From a virus, in the IMG/VR virus record IMGVR_UViG_3300042294_001272, positions 1 to 23,354 of that record: a DNA stretch of 23,354 bases; one strand, 5' to 3'. A program made the translations under genes and the position numbers. This document shows positions 9,573-16,564 of the stretch, piece by piece. Position 1 is the stretch's first letter, and each line of letters starts with the position of its first letter. The notes beneath the pieces are model-generated. The model worked only from the letters and a program-made list of their open reading frames with translations, searched no databases and was not told the origin of the DNA.

Positions 9573-10026
9573 TTTTCTTCCTTAGCTTTTCCATTAACAA
9601 TTTAACTTCTTCTGGTGGACCTTTTCTCTGGTGATTATTGATGGTTATATGATGATTAGGGTGGCCACCAGCTTGACCTCTACCGCTGGCCATAGCTGTG
9701 ACCTCAGCCGCAGGACGTTCAGAGTCGTCATCTTGCGTGGACAGGACATCAGTGACCTGCGGCTTTCTGTATAACAATCTGTAACGATTATTAGAAATGC
9801 CAGCTCTGGAGTGCTGTTCTATAAACAAATAGTTATCAGAAATCATCTGGTGAATGATTCTACGGATCTGCCTCACACTGATCTTGCACTTATCTGCCAA
9901 ATATTGTTGACTTGGCCAACAAATACCTTGGTCATCACAATGATCTGCCAATGCTAAATGGACAATTAAAGCATTGCCATTGTAAGGAGAGTTTTCCCAT
10001 ACATATGTCATAGCTTTAACTGACAT
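9565..10026 (-). CDS. Helix-turn-helix protein, possible replication initiator-like
   Basis: The protein has 153 residues from ATG at 10026, chosen because it forms a TAATG junction with the SSB stop; a TTG further upstream would lie inside ssb. Residues 1-90 match the winged-helix HTH type found at the N-terminus of phage replication proteins: MTYVWENSPYNGNALIVHLA, then DDQGICWPSQQYLA and a recognition helix in ISVRQIRRIIHQMI. The C-terminal 60 residues are polar and basic (SGRGQAGGHPNHHITINNHQ). Its place beside ssb suggests origin recognition or loader recruitment, but transcriptional regulation is equally possible. Confidence 0.7.
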   Translation of the reverse strand: MSVKAMTYVWENSPYNGNALIVHLALADHCDDQGICWPSQQYLADKCKISVRQIRRIIHQMISDNYLFIEQHSRAGISNNRYRLLYRKPQVTDVLSTQDDDSERPAAEVTAMASGRGQAGGHPNHHITINNHQRKGPPEEVKLLMEKLRKKNG

Positions 10027-10424
10027 TAGAACACCGCTTCTGTAGGATCCCAAGCAACTGGATCTGGATTCTTAGTTCTTGGAGTGCCATGATACTTTTG
10101 CACAACAATTTGCTTAGCAATAGTATCAACCAGAACCTCATATGACGAGCGCTTATTTCCGTCTTTGTCAATCCATGTCGTTTGCTTAATTGTGCCTGTA
10201 ATAGTCACCAGATCGCCTCGTTTAATGTTATCTACAAGAGCCTCCGCGTAACCTCCAAAGGCTTTGCATTCCCACCAACTTGTGTCTGCATCTACCCATT
10301 CATCATTAACTTTCTTTCGTGTATTGGACACTACGCTAAATGGAACATAAGCTTTACCTTGTTGTGTAAACTTAATGTCCATATCTTTACCAACGCGACC
10401 TTTGATTGTTATTGCTGCACTCAT
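10026..10424 (-). CDS. ssb: Single-stranded DNA-binding protein
   Basis: This 132-residue OB-fold protein has the standard SSB pattern: ITIKGRVGKDMDIKFTQQGK at the start, then PFSVVSNTRKK, a DTSWWECKAFGGYAEALVDNIKRGD core and VTITGTIKQTTWIDKDGNKR. The C-terminus is short and ends DPTEAVF without the clear acidic DDDIPF tip of bacterial SSB, so partner recruitment may differ. It is translated just downstream of the WhiB gene (4-base ATGA overlap) and upstream of the HTH gene, and would coat ssDNA in replication and in recombination by the ERF-like protein. Confidence 0.9.
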   Translation of the reverse strand: MSAAITIKGRVGKDMDIKFTQQGKAYVPFSVVSNTRKKVNDEWVDADTSWWECKAFGGYAEALVDNIKRGDLVTITGTIKQTTWIDKDGNKRSSYEVLVDTIAKQIVVQKYHGTPRTKNPDPVAWDPTEAVF

Positions 10425-10699
10425 TTTTGCTCCTTTATTTGTCGGACTAGATCCTTGATGTCTTTATTTTTCATGCCACCCCATACTCCATACACTGGCC
10501 AATGTTTTATTGCATATCCAAGACAATTCATTTGTACTGGACAATTTTGGCATATACTTAAAGCTGCTCTTTGTTCTAAATTGGTTGGATGTTCGCTATC
10601 TGGAAAAAACCAATCAGGATCAATGCTTGGATCAGTGCAATTAGCATCTTTCATCCAAACAGCTGATTCTACCTTGAACTCTAAATCTCTTATTGTCAC
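10421..10699 (-). CDS. WhiB-family Fe-S transcription regulator
   Basis: The protein has 92 residues if translated from GTG at 10699, a start chosen because it forms a GTGA overlap with the upstream gene; a longer frame reaches back to 10759 but lies within that gene. The four cluster cysteines are Cys21, Cys50, Cys53 and Cys59 (ICQNCPVQMNC), followed by the family turn GVWGG at 71-75 and a basic C-terminal tail for DNA contact. WhiB proteins are confined to Actinobacteria and their phages and plasmids, which is the main evidence for the host. Phage WhiB proteins can displace host WhiB from sigma factor region 4 and redirect transcription. Its position in the early-type gene block fits that role. 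Confidence 0.92.
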   Translation of the reverse strand: MTIRDLEFKVESAVWMKDANCTDPSIDPDWFFPDSEHPTNLEQRAALSICQNCPVQMNCLGYAIKHWPVYGVWGGMKNKDIKDLVRQIKEQK

Positions 10700-11034
10700 A
10701 AATAACCTGCTTCTTTGAGTAATTGGATCATTATGCTTACTGGAACACATGCTGGCCAATTCTCAATGTCGGCTTCACCTTGTCCATTTTGTCTTAATAC
10801 AGCGATGGGGATTACGCCTTCTTTTATTCTTTTTGCTTGTTGTTTCATTGCTGATTTAGGATCAAAGTCTGCTCTAGCCTTTAGTTCCCAATCAACACCG
10901 ATAACTCCTTTTATATCTGTACCTGCAGCCGAAGAACTACTTGCTTCAGCATAAACCCAACCTTCTCGTTTTAGGTATTCAGCAAAGATCAACTCAGTCT
11001 CTCGACCTCTACGTTTTCTAGATAGGTTTGTCAT
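10696..11034 (-). CDS. PD-(D/E)XK nuclease, Holliday-junction-resolvase-like
   Basis: The protein has 112 residues from ATG at 11034, chosen because GGGGAGG lies six bases upstream and ATG forms an ATGA overlap with the FmdB-like gene. It shows the small archaeal-resolvase-like pattern: RGRETELIFAEYLKREGW, then AGTDIKGV with Asp40 and WELKAR with Glu50 and Lys52, giving D-x9-E-x-K. A helical C-terminus follows. Such proteins cut branched DNA during phage replication and packaging. VRR-type or restriction-like nucleases of this fold are alternatives, but the length and motif spacing suit a resolvase. Confidence 0.75.
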   Translation of the reverse strand: MTNLSRKRRGRETELIFAEYLKREGWVYAEASSSSAAGTDIKGVIGVDWELKARADFDPKSAMKQQAKRIKEGVIPIAVLRQNGQGEADIENWPACVPVSIMIQLLKEAGYL

Positions 11035-11195
11035 TCTTTGCCTCCCCATCCGTTACCTCTGAAAATAGCGGGTATAGCGGTAAAAATCTTTTGCATAACC
11101 TCTCCACAATCACATCTAGGACCGTGCTCTGATACTGAGTGGCTGACTTCAACGGTGATTCCACATCTTTGGCATTTGTAGTCATAAGTTGGCAT
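11031..11195 (-). CDS. FmdB-like zinc ribbon protein
   Basis: This 54-residue protein reads MPTYDYKCQRCG at the start, then a second cysteine pair CDC at 28-30, and ends with IFTAIPAIFRGNGWGGKE. The MP.YdYkC..CG opening and the P..FrG.GW ending are the signature of the FmdB regulatory-type zinc ribbon. The cellular role of this family is poorly defined; some members are annotated as regulators. Start and stop are both supported by overlaps with neighbours (TGATG with the HNH gene upstream, ATGA with the resolvase-like gene downstream). Confidence 0.8.
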   Translation of the reverse strand: MPTYDYKCQRCGITVEVSHSVSEHGPRCDCGEVMQKIFTAIPAIFRGNGWGGKE

Positions 11196-11461
11196 CATTC
11201 ATCCCAGGAATTCTTTAACCAACCTGTTTTAAGAGCTTCTGCAGGATTGGTTGTAATCCAAAAATGGCAGTTATGGCAAAGAGCTCGGCAGTTTTCGACT
11301 TCTAGAATAGATCCTCCACGCGCTCTACTTTTAACTTCATGCACTTCCTCTGAGGCTTTTACATGACAACGTTGGCACATTGGATAAGTTTCTAGCATAT
11401 ATCTAACTAGAATTCGTCTTTGAATGTACTTGTTTGCCATTTTTTTACTTCTCGCTCTCAT
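11195..11461 (-). CDS. HNH endonuclease (second)
   Basis: This 88-residue protein has a basic helical N-terminus (RARSKKMANKYIQRRILVRY), CQRC at 29-32, VHEVKSRARGGS at 40-51, Asn57 and CHNCHFWI at 62-69. This is a compact HNH fold with two zinc-binding cysteine pairs and His-Glu in the first strand, as in McrA-like and phage HNH proteins. It differs clearly from the terminase-linked HNH. It overlaps both neighbours by a few bases, so it seems integrated in the operon and not a recent free-standing homing insertion. Substrate is unknown. Confidence 0.85.
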   Translation of the reverse strand: MRARSKKMANKYIQRRILVRYMLETYPMCQRCHVKASEEVHEVKSRARGGSILEVENCRALCHNCHFWITTNPAEALKTGWLKNSWDE

Positions 11462-11811
11462 GTATATTGACCAACACCTTCTGCACTAAACTGTTGTCTA
11501 ATTGCGGCTGAAAGTGATTGCCCAATAGATATTTGAGATCTTAAAGTGTTTATGCGTTCTTTAATTGCTCTTACCTCTGCCTCTGCAATTTCCATTGCTA
11601 AACGTAAGTCAGCGCAAGCCAAAATTGCCTCTTGTCTTCTGACGTCCATCGATCCATTTGATTGAAGGAAAGATCTTGCATAGGCAACCTCATAAGAACC
11701 TTTTGCTTTTACTGCTTTATCATCGCTGGCAGCAATTTCATCTGTTGCAGCATCAAGCATACGAGAAAGTTCGCTTAATCGCTTAACTACTTCGGTTTGA
11801 TTAGGCAACAC
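11458..11811 (-). CDS. Helical coiled-coil protein of unknown function
   Basis: The most likely start is GTG at 11811, giving 117 residues, because AAAGGG lies upstream and the start then overlaps the zinc-ribbon stop only slightly. A longer frame from ATG at 11844 would overlap that gene by 44 bases. The body is almost wholly helical and charged, with long amphipathic stretches (VVKRLSELSRMLDAATDEIA and MEIAEAEVRAIKERINTLRS) that predict a coiled coil, and a C-terminal SLSAAIRQQFSAEGVGQYT. Similar small proteins next to HNH genes occur in actinophages without known function. It could be a DNA-binding or scaffold partner of the adjacent nuclease. Confidence 0.7.
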   Translation of the reverse strand: MLPNQTEVVKRLSELSRMLDAATDEIAASDDKAVKAKGSYEVAYARSFLQSNGSMDVRRQEAILACADLRLAMEIAEAEVRAIKERINTLRSQISIGQSLSAAIRQQFSAEGVGQYT

Positions 11812-11935
11812 GGCGTTTCCCTTTCTGTTTAGCCTTGCAATCAATGCAAAAATGCGGATTACCCATAAGTTTATCTAAAGCATAAAGATACGTCCATGCT
11901 CCACACGCTTCACATCTAGCAACAGGCTCAGTCAT
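11801..11935 (-). CDS. 44-residue zinc-ribbon microprotein
   Basis: The frame starts at ATG 11935, inside the end of the ThyA-like gene, and reads MTEPVARCEACGAWTYLYAL, followed by CIDCKAKQKGKRR and the stop. Two CxxC pairs (Cys8/Cys11 and Cys30/Cys33) form a treble-clef or zinc-ribbon knuckle and the tail is very basic, so nucleic acid binding is plausible. An AGG lies 8 bases before the ATG. It fills what would otherwise be an unexplained gap between neighbouring genes, which supports it. Function is unknown. Confidence 0.7.
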   Translation of the reverse strand: MTEPVARCEACGAWTYLYALDKLMGNPHFCIDCKAKQKGKRRVA

Positions 11936-12737
11936 TGATTTTACCTGCCAAGAATCTTTCAAAGCGAGTCAAATGATCTGGAATATTGCCTTTAAGAATA
12001 GATCTAGCGGTATGACTAATCTCGCCAATTGTATTTCCAGTCCACATTGGTTCGTAATCCTTAAATGAGCCATTAAAGTATGCTTTAATCCATTGTGCTT
12101 GTGGAATGTGTTCATCGTAAATGTGTAAACTACCTACAACATGTACATATTGACCCATTTCAATGTCTAAAGCTTTGGCAATTGCACCTTGTAATGCAAT
12201 AAATTGAGTCAGGTCATATGGAAGACCTAAGAATACGTCATTGCTTCTCATGTTTGTTCTAGCAATTAACTTATTGTCTCTAATGAAATACTGCAAGTTT
12301 AATGTACAAGGAACATCTTTTACATCGACATTTAGATCTTTATTTGAGTCGAATATAGTCAAAACTGCTTGTCTTGTTGAGTAATCTTTCTTTAATTGAT
12401 CTACAACCTTATTAAGATTGCCATGAATTCGTGGACCATAAGCACCATGAAGTATTCCATTATCCATGTACTTTCCAAACACTTGACTGGTATCTATCAT
12501 TGCTTCTGGATCAGTAACTTGTCCAACAAGTTGTAATGCTTCTTTAATACCAATATTGTGGTTAAGTTTACGGTTTTCCATAGATACAGGTATGTTCCAT
12601 GGCTTTTCAACTTGTAAAGTGACGTTAAGTAGTTCTCTAGTGACCATACCACGAGGAGATATTGCTTCACCATGCTCAATTACATATTGAGTTGCTAACT
12701 CTAAAGCTTCGCTTGGATTTTCTGTAATTATATGCAT
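11928..12737 (-). CDS. ThyA-superfamily enzyme, probable dCMP hydroxymethylase (or methylase)
   Basis: This 269-residue enzyme transfers a one-carbon unit from methylene-tetrahydrofolate to C5 of a pyrimidine nucleotide. Landmarks of the fold are present: the YGPR segment near 100, STRQAVLTIFD near 120, catalytic Cys144 in VPCTLNLQY, phosphate-binding MRSND (Arg164, Ser165, Asp167) and GSLHIYDEH (His205, Tyr207). The base-reading residue, Asn177 in E. coli thymidylate synthase (GLPFN), is Asp175 here (GLPYD). Asp at that position is what T4 dCMP hydroxymethylase uses to accept dCMP and not dUMP, so I infer a dCMP substrate and a 5-hydroxymethyl or 5-methyl product. Thymidylate synthase is the alternative. 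The gene follows a dNMP kinase (TAATG overlap). Confidence 0.85.
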   Translation of the reverse strand: MHIITENPSEALELATQYVIEHGEAISPRGMVTRELLNVTLQVEKPWNIPVSMENRKLNHNIGIKEALQLVGQVTDPEAMIDTSQVFGKYMDNGILHGAYGPRIHGNLNKVVDQLKKDYSTRQAVLTIFDSNKDLNVDVKDVPCTLNLQYFIRDNKLIARTNMRSNDVFLGLPYDLTQFIALQGAIAKALDIEMGQYVHVVGSLHIYDEHIPQAQWIKAYFNGSFKDYEPMWTGNTIGEISHTARSILKGNIPDHLTRFERFLAGKIND

Positions 12738-13180
12738 TACCTGACCACCTCACTATGGATTATTGTTTTGTCTAAATATTTTACTTGTCTAAAAGCTTCT
12801 ACAAATAAAGATCTTGAGTGTAGAACAAAATCGATCTCTAGTTCTTCACCTCGTCTTAACAATTCTTCAGCTATCGCATCTTCTGATCTTGTTAGTAGGA
12901 TTAACCTAGCTCCTAATTTAGCAAGTTCCCAATTGCAATAATCAAATGTTGTTTCATCAAACAATGATACTCTTCCATAGATCTTTGGCCATACAACTTC
13001 ACCTAAATGCCATCGATCTAAAACCATGTTGCTAGAAGTTAACGGTCGAATGTATTCATCGGACCATAACCTTGTTCTAGGTTGTTGAGCATGTAAATAT
13101 TGTGCATTGTATCGTTCAGTTAACTTTTGAGCGTAAGTTGTTTTACCTGTTCCATCAGAACCTTCGATGATTGTAATCAT
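12737..13180 (-). CDS. Small P-loop deoxynucleotide (or base) kinase
   Basis: This 147-residue kinase begins with MITIIEGSDGTGKTT, a thymidylate-kinase-type P-loop at residues 7-14. It continues with NMVLDRWHLGEVVWPKIYGR (the DRx..xE substrate segment), a CNWELAKLGARLILLTR strand, and a lid with RSEDAIAEELLRRGEELE. It is shorter than cellular thymidylate kinase (about 210 residues). Directly before the ThyA-like gene, it probably phosphorylates the modified dNMP as T4 gp1 does. In hypermodifying phages, P-loop kinases instead phosphorylate hydroxymethylated bases in DNA, and this protein could act that way with the helical protein encoded two genes upstream. It overlaps the PLP-enzyme gene by ATGA. 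Confidence 0.8.
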   Translation of the reverse strand: MITIIEGSDGTGKTTYAQKLTERYNAQYLHAQQPRTRLWSDEYIRPLTSSNMVLDRWHLGEVVWPKIYGRVSLFDETTFDYCNWELAKLGARLILLTRSEDAIAEELLRRGEELEIDFVLHSRSLFVEAFRQVKYLDKTIIHSEVVR

Positions 13181-14064
13181 CTAACCTCACCCCATTCTCT
13201 GAAACTATCAACTTGTGAATGGTCCATTATAACTGGTTTTACGTCACCTGCCACATTCCACAATAAAGTTGAAGGTGTTTTAGGAGCAGCTGTTTTGTCC
13301 AACATAAATCTTTCTAGACCTTTGCAATCATATGTTGGTGCGGAGTTAATTTCCTCATTGATTTTGTCTGCATACTCAGCTTTTTCTCTGAAAGCTTTAT
13401 GGTAAGTTGTAACGTCCGCTCTTCCGATCTCTCCTGGATGTAGGTTTCTTGCAACTGCAATTCCGTGGAAGGTTGCATTTGGCCAAGCAATTTGGAGAGT
13501 TCTTGTGAGAACTCCTGTACTAATAACTGATACAACATCTTTTGGTTCATCTCGATCTCCCCATTGTTGGATTGTAGATTTGACTCCAGCCGCAACAACT
13601 AGGGGATGATCTAAACCAAATGGCACAAATTGAGCATTATTTTGTTCTGCCCAATCTTTGGCATATTTGTTGAGAACTGGCATTGCTGCAATTCTTCGAA
13701 AAATTGGATTTGCTCCTCTTTCAATGCAGACTAATTGATGGTCGCTGACCACTTTTGAAGAAGGCATAAACAATGTTAACTTTTTGTTATATTTCTTTGC
13801 AAGAGCAGCTAATGAAACTCCTGCCCAACCGACTCTTGGTTGTACATAAACTAAATGATCTGATTCCATTGTTTTGACCAATAGATCTCCCCATCGACCT
13901 TTTGTGCCAACTCCAGTCACAGAATCATCCCAAATTGTTGCTCCATGAAATGTACCTATATTCGGCGCTTGTGTTTCATCAGTCCAATCACTAGCAAGAT
14001 CTAACCACTGATCTCTATGCCGATGTGAATACTTACTTGACGAATCTGTCGTTATCTTAAACAT
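13177..14064 (-). CDS. PLP-dependent enzyme, fold type II (ACC deaminase/tryptophan synthase beta-like)
   Basis: This 295-residue protein shows a fold-type-II pattern. Lys55 in GVGTKGRWGDLL matches the G-N-K-x-R-K-x-E-x-L lysine site of ACC deaminase and D-cysteine desulfhydrase. GWAGVSLAALAKKY at 79-92 matches the substrate loop and following helix. DVVSVISTGVLTRTL at 176-190 resembles the phosphate-binding turn, though it is poorer in glycine than usual. It is shorter than most relatives, and PTYDCKGLERF near 243 appears family-specific. A GGAGG site six bases before the ATG supports the start. Phages with amino-acid-derived bases carry PLP enzymes that trim or exchange the added amino acid, and that role is inferred here from the neighbours. 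Remote similarity makes the exact reaction unknown. Confidence 0.6.
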   Translation of the reverse strand: MFKITTDSSSKYSHRHRDQWLDLASDWTDETQAPNIGTFHGATIWDDSVTGVGTKGRWGDLLVKTMESDHLVYVQPRVGWAGVSLAALAKKYNKKLTLFMPSSKVVSDHQLVCIERGANPIFRRIAAMPVLNKYAKDWAEQNNAQFVPFGLDHPLVVAAGVKSTIQQWGDRDEPKDVVSVISTGVLTRTLQIAWPNATFHGIAVARNLHPGEIGRADVTTYHKAFREKAEYADKINEEINSAPTYDCKGLERFMLDKTAAPKTPSTLLWNVAGDVKPVIMDHSQVDSFREWGEVR

Positions 14065-15109
14065 TGTAGGCCTCCAAATGTTTGTTGTAAGTCCAATGTT
14101 TTGTGTGATGAGGTATAAGTGATTTGTTTGTTACTTGCCATGGTTTGAGATGTTCATAACCTTTTGGCACATAGCATTCAACATATCGGACATAGTCACA
14201 AGCAACATCTTCTAGGCTCAAACCTTTTCCTAGATTTCTTTCATGGTCACGAGAATCGTACGGTGATCTGAATTCATCACAAATGCGATCCATTGCAGCA
14301 TCTAGAAAGTCTTTTTGTTTATAACCTTCATTCTTAAAAATTAAATTCAATGCTTGAATAGCATTAGAACCATAGTTAACCCTGCTCCATGGATCTATTA
14401 AATCAGGAAAATACTGAGCAACGTCCATTACAAATGCAGTCATAACGAAATGAAAGCATTTTAGACCTTGAGCTTTGTGCCATTCATTTATCCAATCTAC
14501 TCCATCTCGTATTGACATGGACAAAGGATTGTAACTTAAATGAGTATAAAAATCTTTTACTAGATGAGGCATATACTCTGCTATATAGAGCTGAGATCCA
14601 CGAGGATATTGCTCATTTGGCTTTGGAAACTGTGGTATCTGATTACCAATACTAGTAAATATTGGTCTACCAGACTTCATTTGACTCAATACAAAGTTTC
14701 GCATGTGAATCATGTTATCAGCTTCTAATGCCATATCAGAAAGAATGCTATTCCTAAATCCATGGTCATATGAAAATGAAGCACCTGAACCAGTTACTCG
14801 GTGAATCATGAATAAAAACATCCAGTCCATTGGATGTAACTTGTAACTATCAAAGCGCTTATCGATTTGCCATTTTTTAGGATTGTTACTGCCATACCAA
14901 ATCTGCTGGATAGCATTACTAAATCCAGCAAACTCACGATCTACCGTGTCATAGATTGTGATGTGATGTTGCAACGGATCATCTACGTGAAGATCTTCAG
15001 ATGTATCACGACCGTTTTCACTAGCAATGTTAATTGTTTGCAAAACAACAGCTTTCTCGTAATACTTCTTAAAGTCTTCCCAATAAATAGTTTCAGTTAT
15101 TTTAGACAT
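14057..15109 (-). CDS. Alpha-helical enzyme resembling phage base-hypermodification proteins
   Basis: This 350-residue protein is predominantly helical and lacks any P-loop. The most distinctive stretch is MIHRVTGSGASFSYDHGFRN near residues 101-120, followed by PRGSQLYIAEYMPHLVKDFY, CFHFVMTAFVMDVAQYF and WSRVNYGSNAIQALNLIF. The last parts recall the helical, DNA-glycosylase-like group described computationally in hypermodified phages: the hmdU DNA kinase helical domain, alpha-glutamyl/putrescinyl-thymine pyrophosphorylases and amino acid:DNA transferases. I place it there from pattern memory, so the subfamily is uncertain. Its position between the PLP enzyme and the SGNH hydrolase, with overlaps on both sides, strongly suggests a shared pathway. 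In fused kinases this domain joins a P-loop kinase; here a separate kinase is encoded nearby. Confidence 0.5.
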   Translation of the reverse strand: MSKITETIYWEDFKKYYEKAVVLQTINIASENGRDTSEDLHVDDPLQHHITIYDTVDREFAGFSNAIQQIWYGSNNPKKWQIDKRFDSYKLHPMDWMFLFMIHRVTGSGASFSYDHGFRNSILSDMALEADNMIHMRNFVLSQMKSGRPIFTSIGNQIPQFPKPNEQYPRGSQLYIAEYMPHLVKDFYTHLSYNPLSMSIRDGVDWINEWHKAQGLKCFHFVMTAFVMDVAQYFPDLIDPWSRVNYGSNAIQALNLIFKNEGYKQKDFLDAAMDRICDEFRSPYDSRDHERNLGKGLSLEDVACDYVRYVECYVPKGYEHLKPWQVTNKSLIPHHTKHWTYNKHLEAYNV

Positions 15110-16136
15110 CTAATAACTTCCCTGGATATACTTCAGGGGAAAAGTTTTCATAGTTATTAACTAAATCCCATTCATAAAACTCAGGAGATAAATGGACAGA
15201 CCCAGGTTTTTCCATATAAGTTTTAGCATAATCTTCTGGATCTATCATGTACCAATTTGTTGGCCATTGATGAACATTCTCAAATTGGTATTTCATCTCA
15301 TTAGTGATAATGCCCATGAGTCTGTCTCTTGATGGCCAAGATCCATAAAATGGTGTGCCTTTGTAAAATCCAGTTTTAGGTATTTTTCTTTCTTCGTGCT
15401 CAATCGGGTATGGAGCAGTTACCTCAAAAGTTCCTATTTTACCGCTTTGTTGTAACCACTCAAGTTGAATCTTAAGTGTTGTGACTAGTTTTCTAGCTGA
15501 TCCTTCTGGATCTAATTGGCGGCATAAATGATGACGAATGTCAACGTTGCCAGCATAAATAACTAGATGAGGTACAAAATAGTCAGGCAAATATGAACTA
15601 ACTCCTCGTTCAGTTAATCCATGAAGTGTCAAACCATCATGACGATAGACAACTGTGTTTGCTCTGTATCTAGAAATTGAATGAGAGTCACCAATAACTA
15701 CTCGCTGAATATCTAAAACTAGATCTTCATGCTTAATAACTTCACATTTCATTAAATCACGAATCTTAGTCCATTCTGATTCTGTAAAATCAAAATCAGT
15801 CTTTGCAGCACGTGGACGTAGAATTCTTTCAATATCTCCTACAGGCATATCCAAAGCTTTGATATTTGCAAGATCCATATCTAAAACTCTGGCAATTCTG
15901 TCTCTTGTTTCTCTAGTATAACCACCAAATAGATTAAAAACTTCACCTTTGAATTCCATAGGAGTTGATACTAACCATGTGCCTTCTTTGACAAGTTGGT
16001 CATTGCCAAAAGCAACTTCAGATTTAGTATTAAAAGCATTATCAACCATGCACTTTTGCATTCTCGGCCACGCAGATCTATGACTAGCAATTCGATCTGT
16101 AAATGAGGTAACTACATCATCTAGTATGTATCTCAT
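15102..16136 (-). CDS. SGNH/GDSL-type hydrolase in the modification cassette
   Basis: The protein has 344 residues from ATG at 16136, which makes an ATGA overlap with the MazG-like gene; a longer frame to 16166 lies within that gene. The first 140 residues form a domain I do not recognise (WLVSTPMEFKGEVFNLFGGY). The second part has SGNH blocks: VVIGDSHSISRYR with nucleophile Ser151, LHGLTERG with a block-II-like Gly near 173, IYAGNVDIRHHL with Asn197, and PGSVHLSPEFY near the C-terminus supplying a candidate His. The Asp normally three residues before that His is not seen. SGNH enzymes are esterases or acyl transferases. A role in adding or removing an acyl group on a modified base or precursor is inferred from context. 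There is no signal peptide, which argues against a wall-degrading role. Confidence 0.7.
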   Translation of the reverse strand: MRYILDDVVTSFTDRIASHRSAWPRMQKCMVDNAFNTKSEVAFGNDQLVKEGTWLVSTPMEFKGEVFNLFGGYTRETRDRIARVLDMDLANIKALDMPVGDIERILRPRAAKTDFDFTESEWTKIRDLMKCEVIKHEDLVLDIQRVVIGDSHSISRYRANTVVYRHDGLTLHGLTERGVSSYLPDYFVPHLVIYAGNVDIRHHLCRQLDPEGSARKLVTTLKIQLEWLQQSGKIGTFEVTAPYPIEHEERKIPKTGFYKGTPFYGSWPSRDRLMGIITNEMKYQFENVHQWPTNWYMIDPEDYAKTYMEKPGSVHLSPEFYEWDLVNNYENFSPEVYPGKLLDV

Positions 16137-16564
16137 TCTATGTGCTCGCAAGCAATTGGAGTACATAGAACAGCTGCATCATCAAATGCTCGTCCACAGG
16201 TTTTGCACTTACCTTGAACTCCATCGTAACCTGTAAGTTGGCGTTTAGCATTTTTATCTGCCTTTTCAAAGTAAAGATCTAGAATGGACTGTTCATTAAC
16301 ACCTGCAACTAAGACTAAATTAGCCCAGAAATGGAGCACATCTATCATTTCGCCTACAAAAGCAGCACGATTGAAATGCCGACTCGTAGCCCATGGTTTC
16401 CAACCAGTTTCATTCAATGCTTCATGCAATTCATCTGTTAAAGCCAAGGACATGTCACGAATGTATTGAGCTCGTTGTTCTTCATCAAGAGCAGTAACAT
16501 CTACTCCATATGACTTAAGTTGTAGTTTTCTTTGATTATCTAAAATCATTTGTAAAGCACTCAC
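16133..16564 (-). CDS. All-alpha NTP pyrophosphatase (dUTPase/dCTPase-like, MazG superfamily) with zinc-ribbon tail
   Basis: This 143-residue protein starts at GTG 16564, preceded by GAGGT and overlapping the deaminase stop (GTGA). Helical metal-binding motifs are clear: LTDELHEAL (Glu45, Glu48), then WKPW, GEMIDVLHFW (Glu72, Asp75) and KADKNAKRQLTGY. This is the pattern of dimeric dUTPases and T4-type dCTPase/dUTPase, which release PPi and dNMP. The last 25 residues add a zinc ribbon (Cys120, Cys123, Cys134, Cys139), also seen in some phage members. Next to a dCMP deaminase and a dCMP-type ThyA homologue it should keep unmodified dCTP or dUTP low and supply dNMP for modification. Confidence 0.82.
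   Translation of the reverse strand: MSALQMILDNQRKLQLKSYGVDVTALDEEQRAQYIRDMSLALTDELHEALNETGWKPWATSRHFNRAAFVGEMIDVLHFWANLVLVAGVNEQSILDLYFEKADKNAKRQLTGYDGVQGKCKTCGRAFDDAAVLCTPIACEHIE

Noticed and set aside
10182-10718. 178-residue plus-strand frame antisense to ssb and the WhiB gene
   Set aside because: Both genes underneath are certain by motif, and the antisense product is a cysteine-rich composition without recognisable features or ribosome site.
11928-12737. Plain thymidylate synthase annotation
   Set aside because: Possible, but Asp at the Asn177-equivalent position and the kinase and dCTPase-like neighbours favour a dCMP substrate, so the broader call was used.
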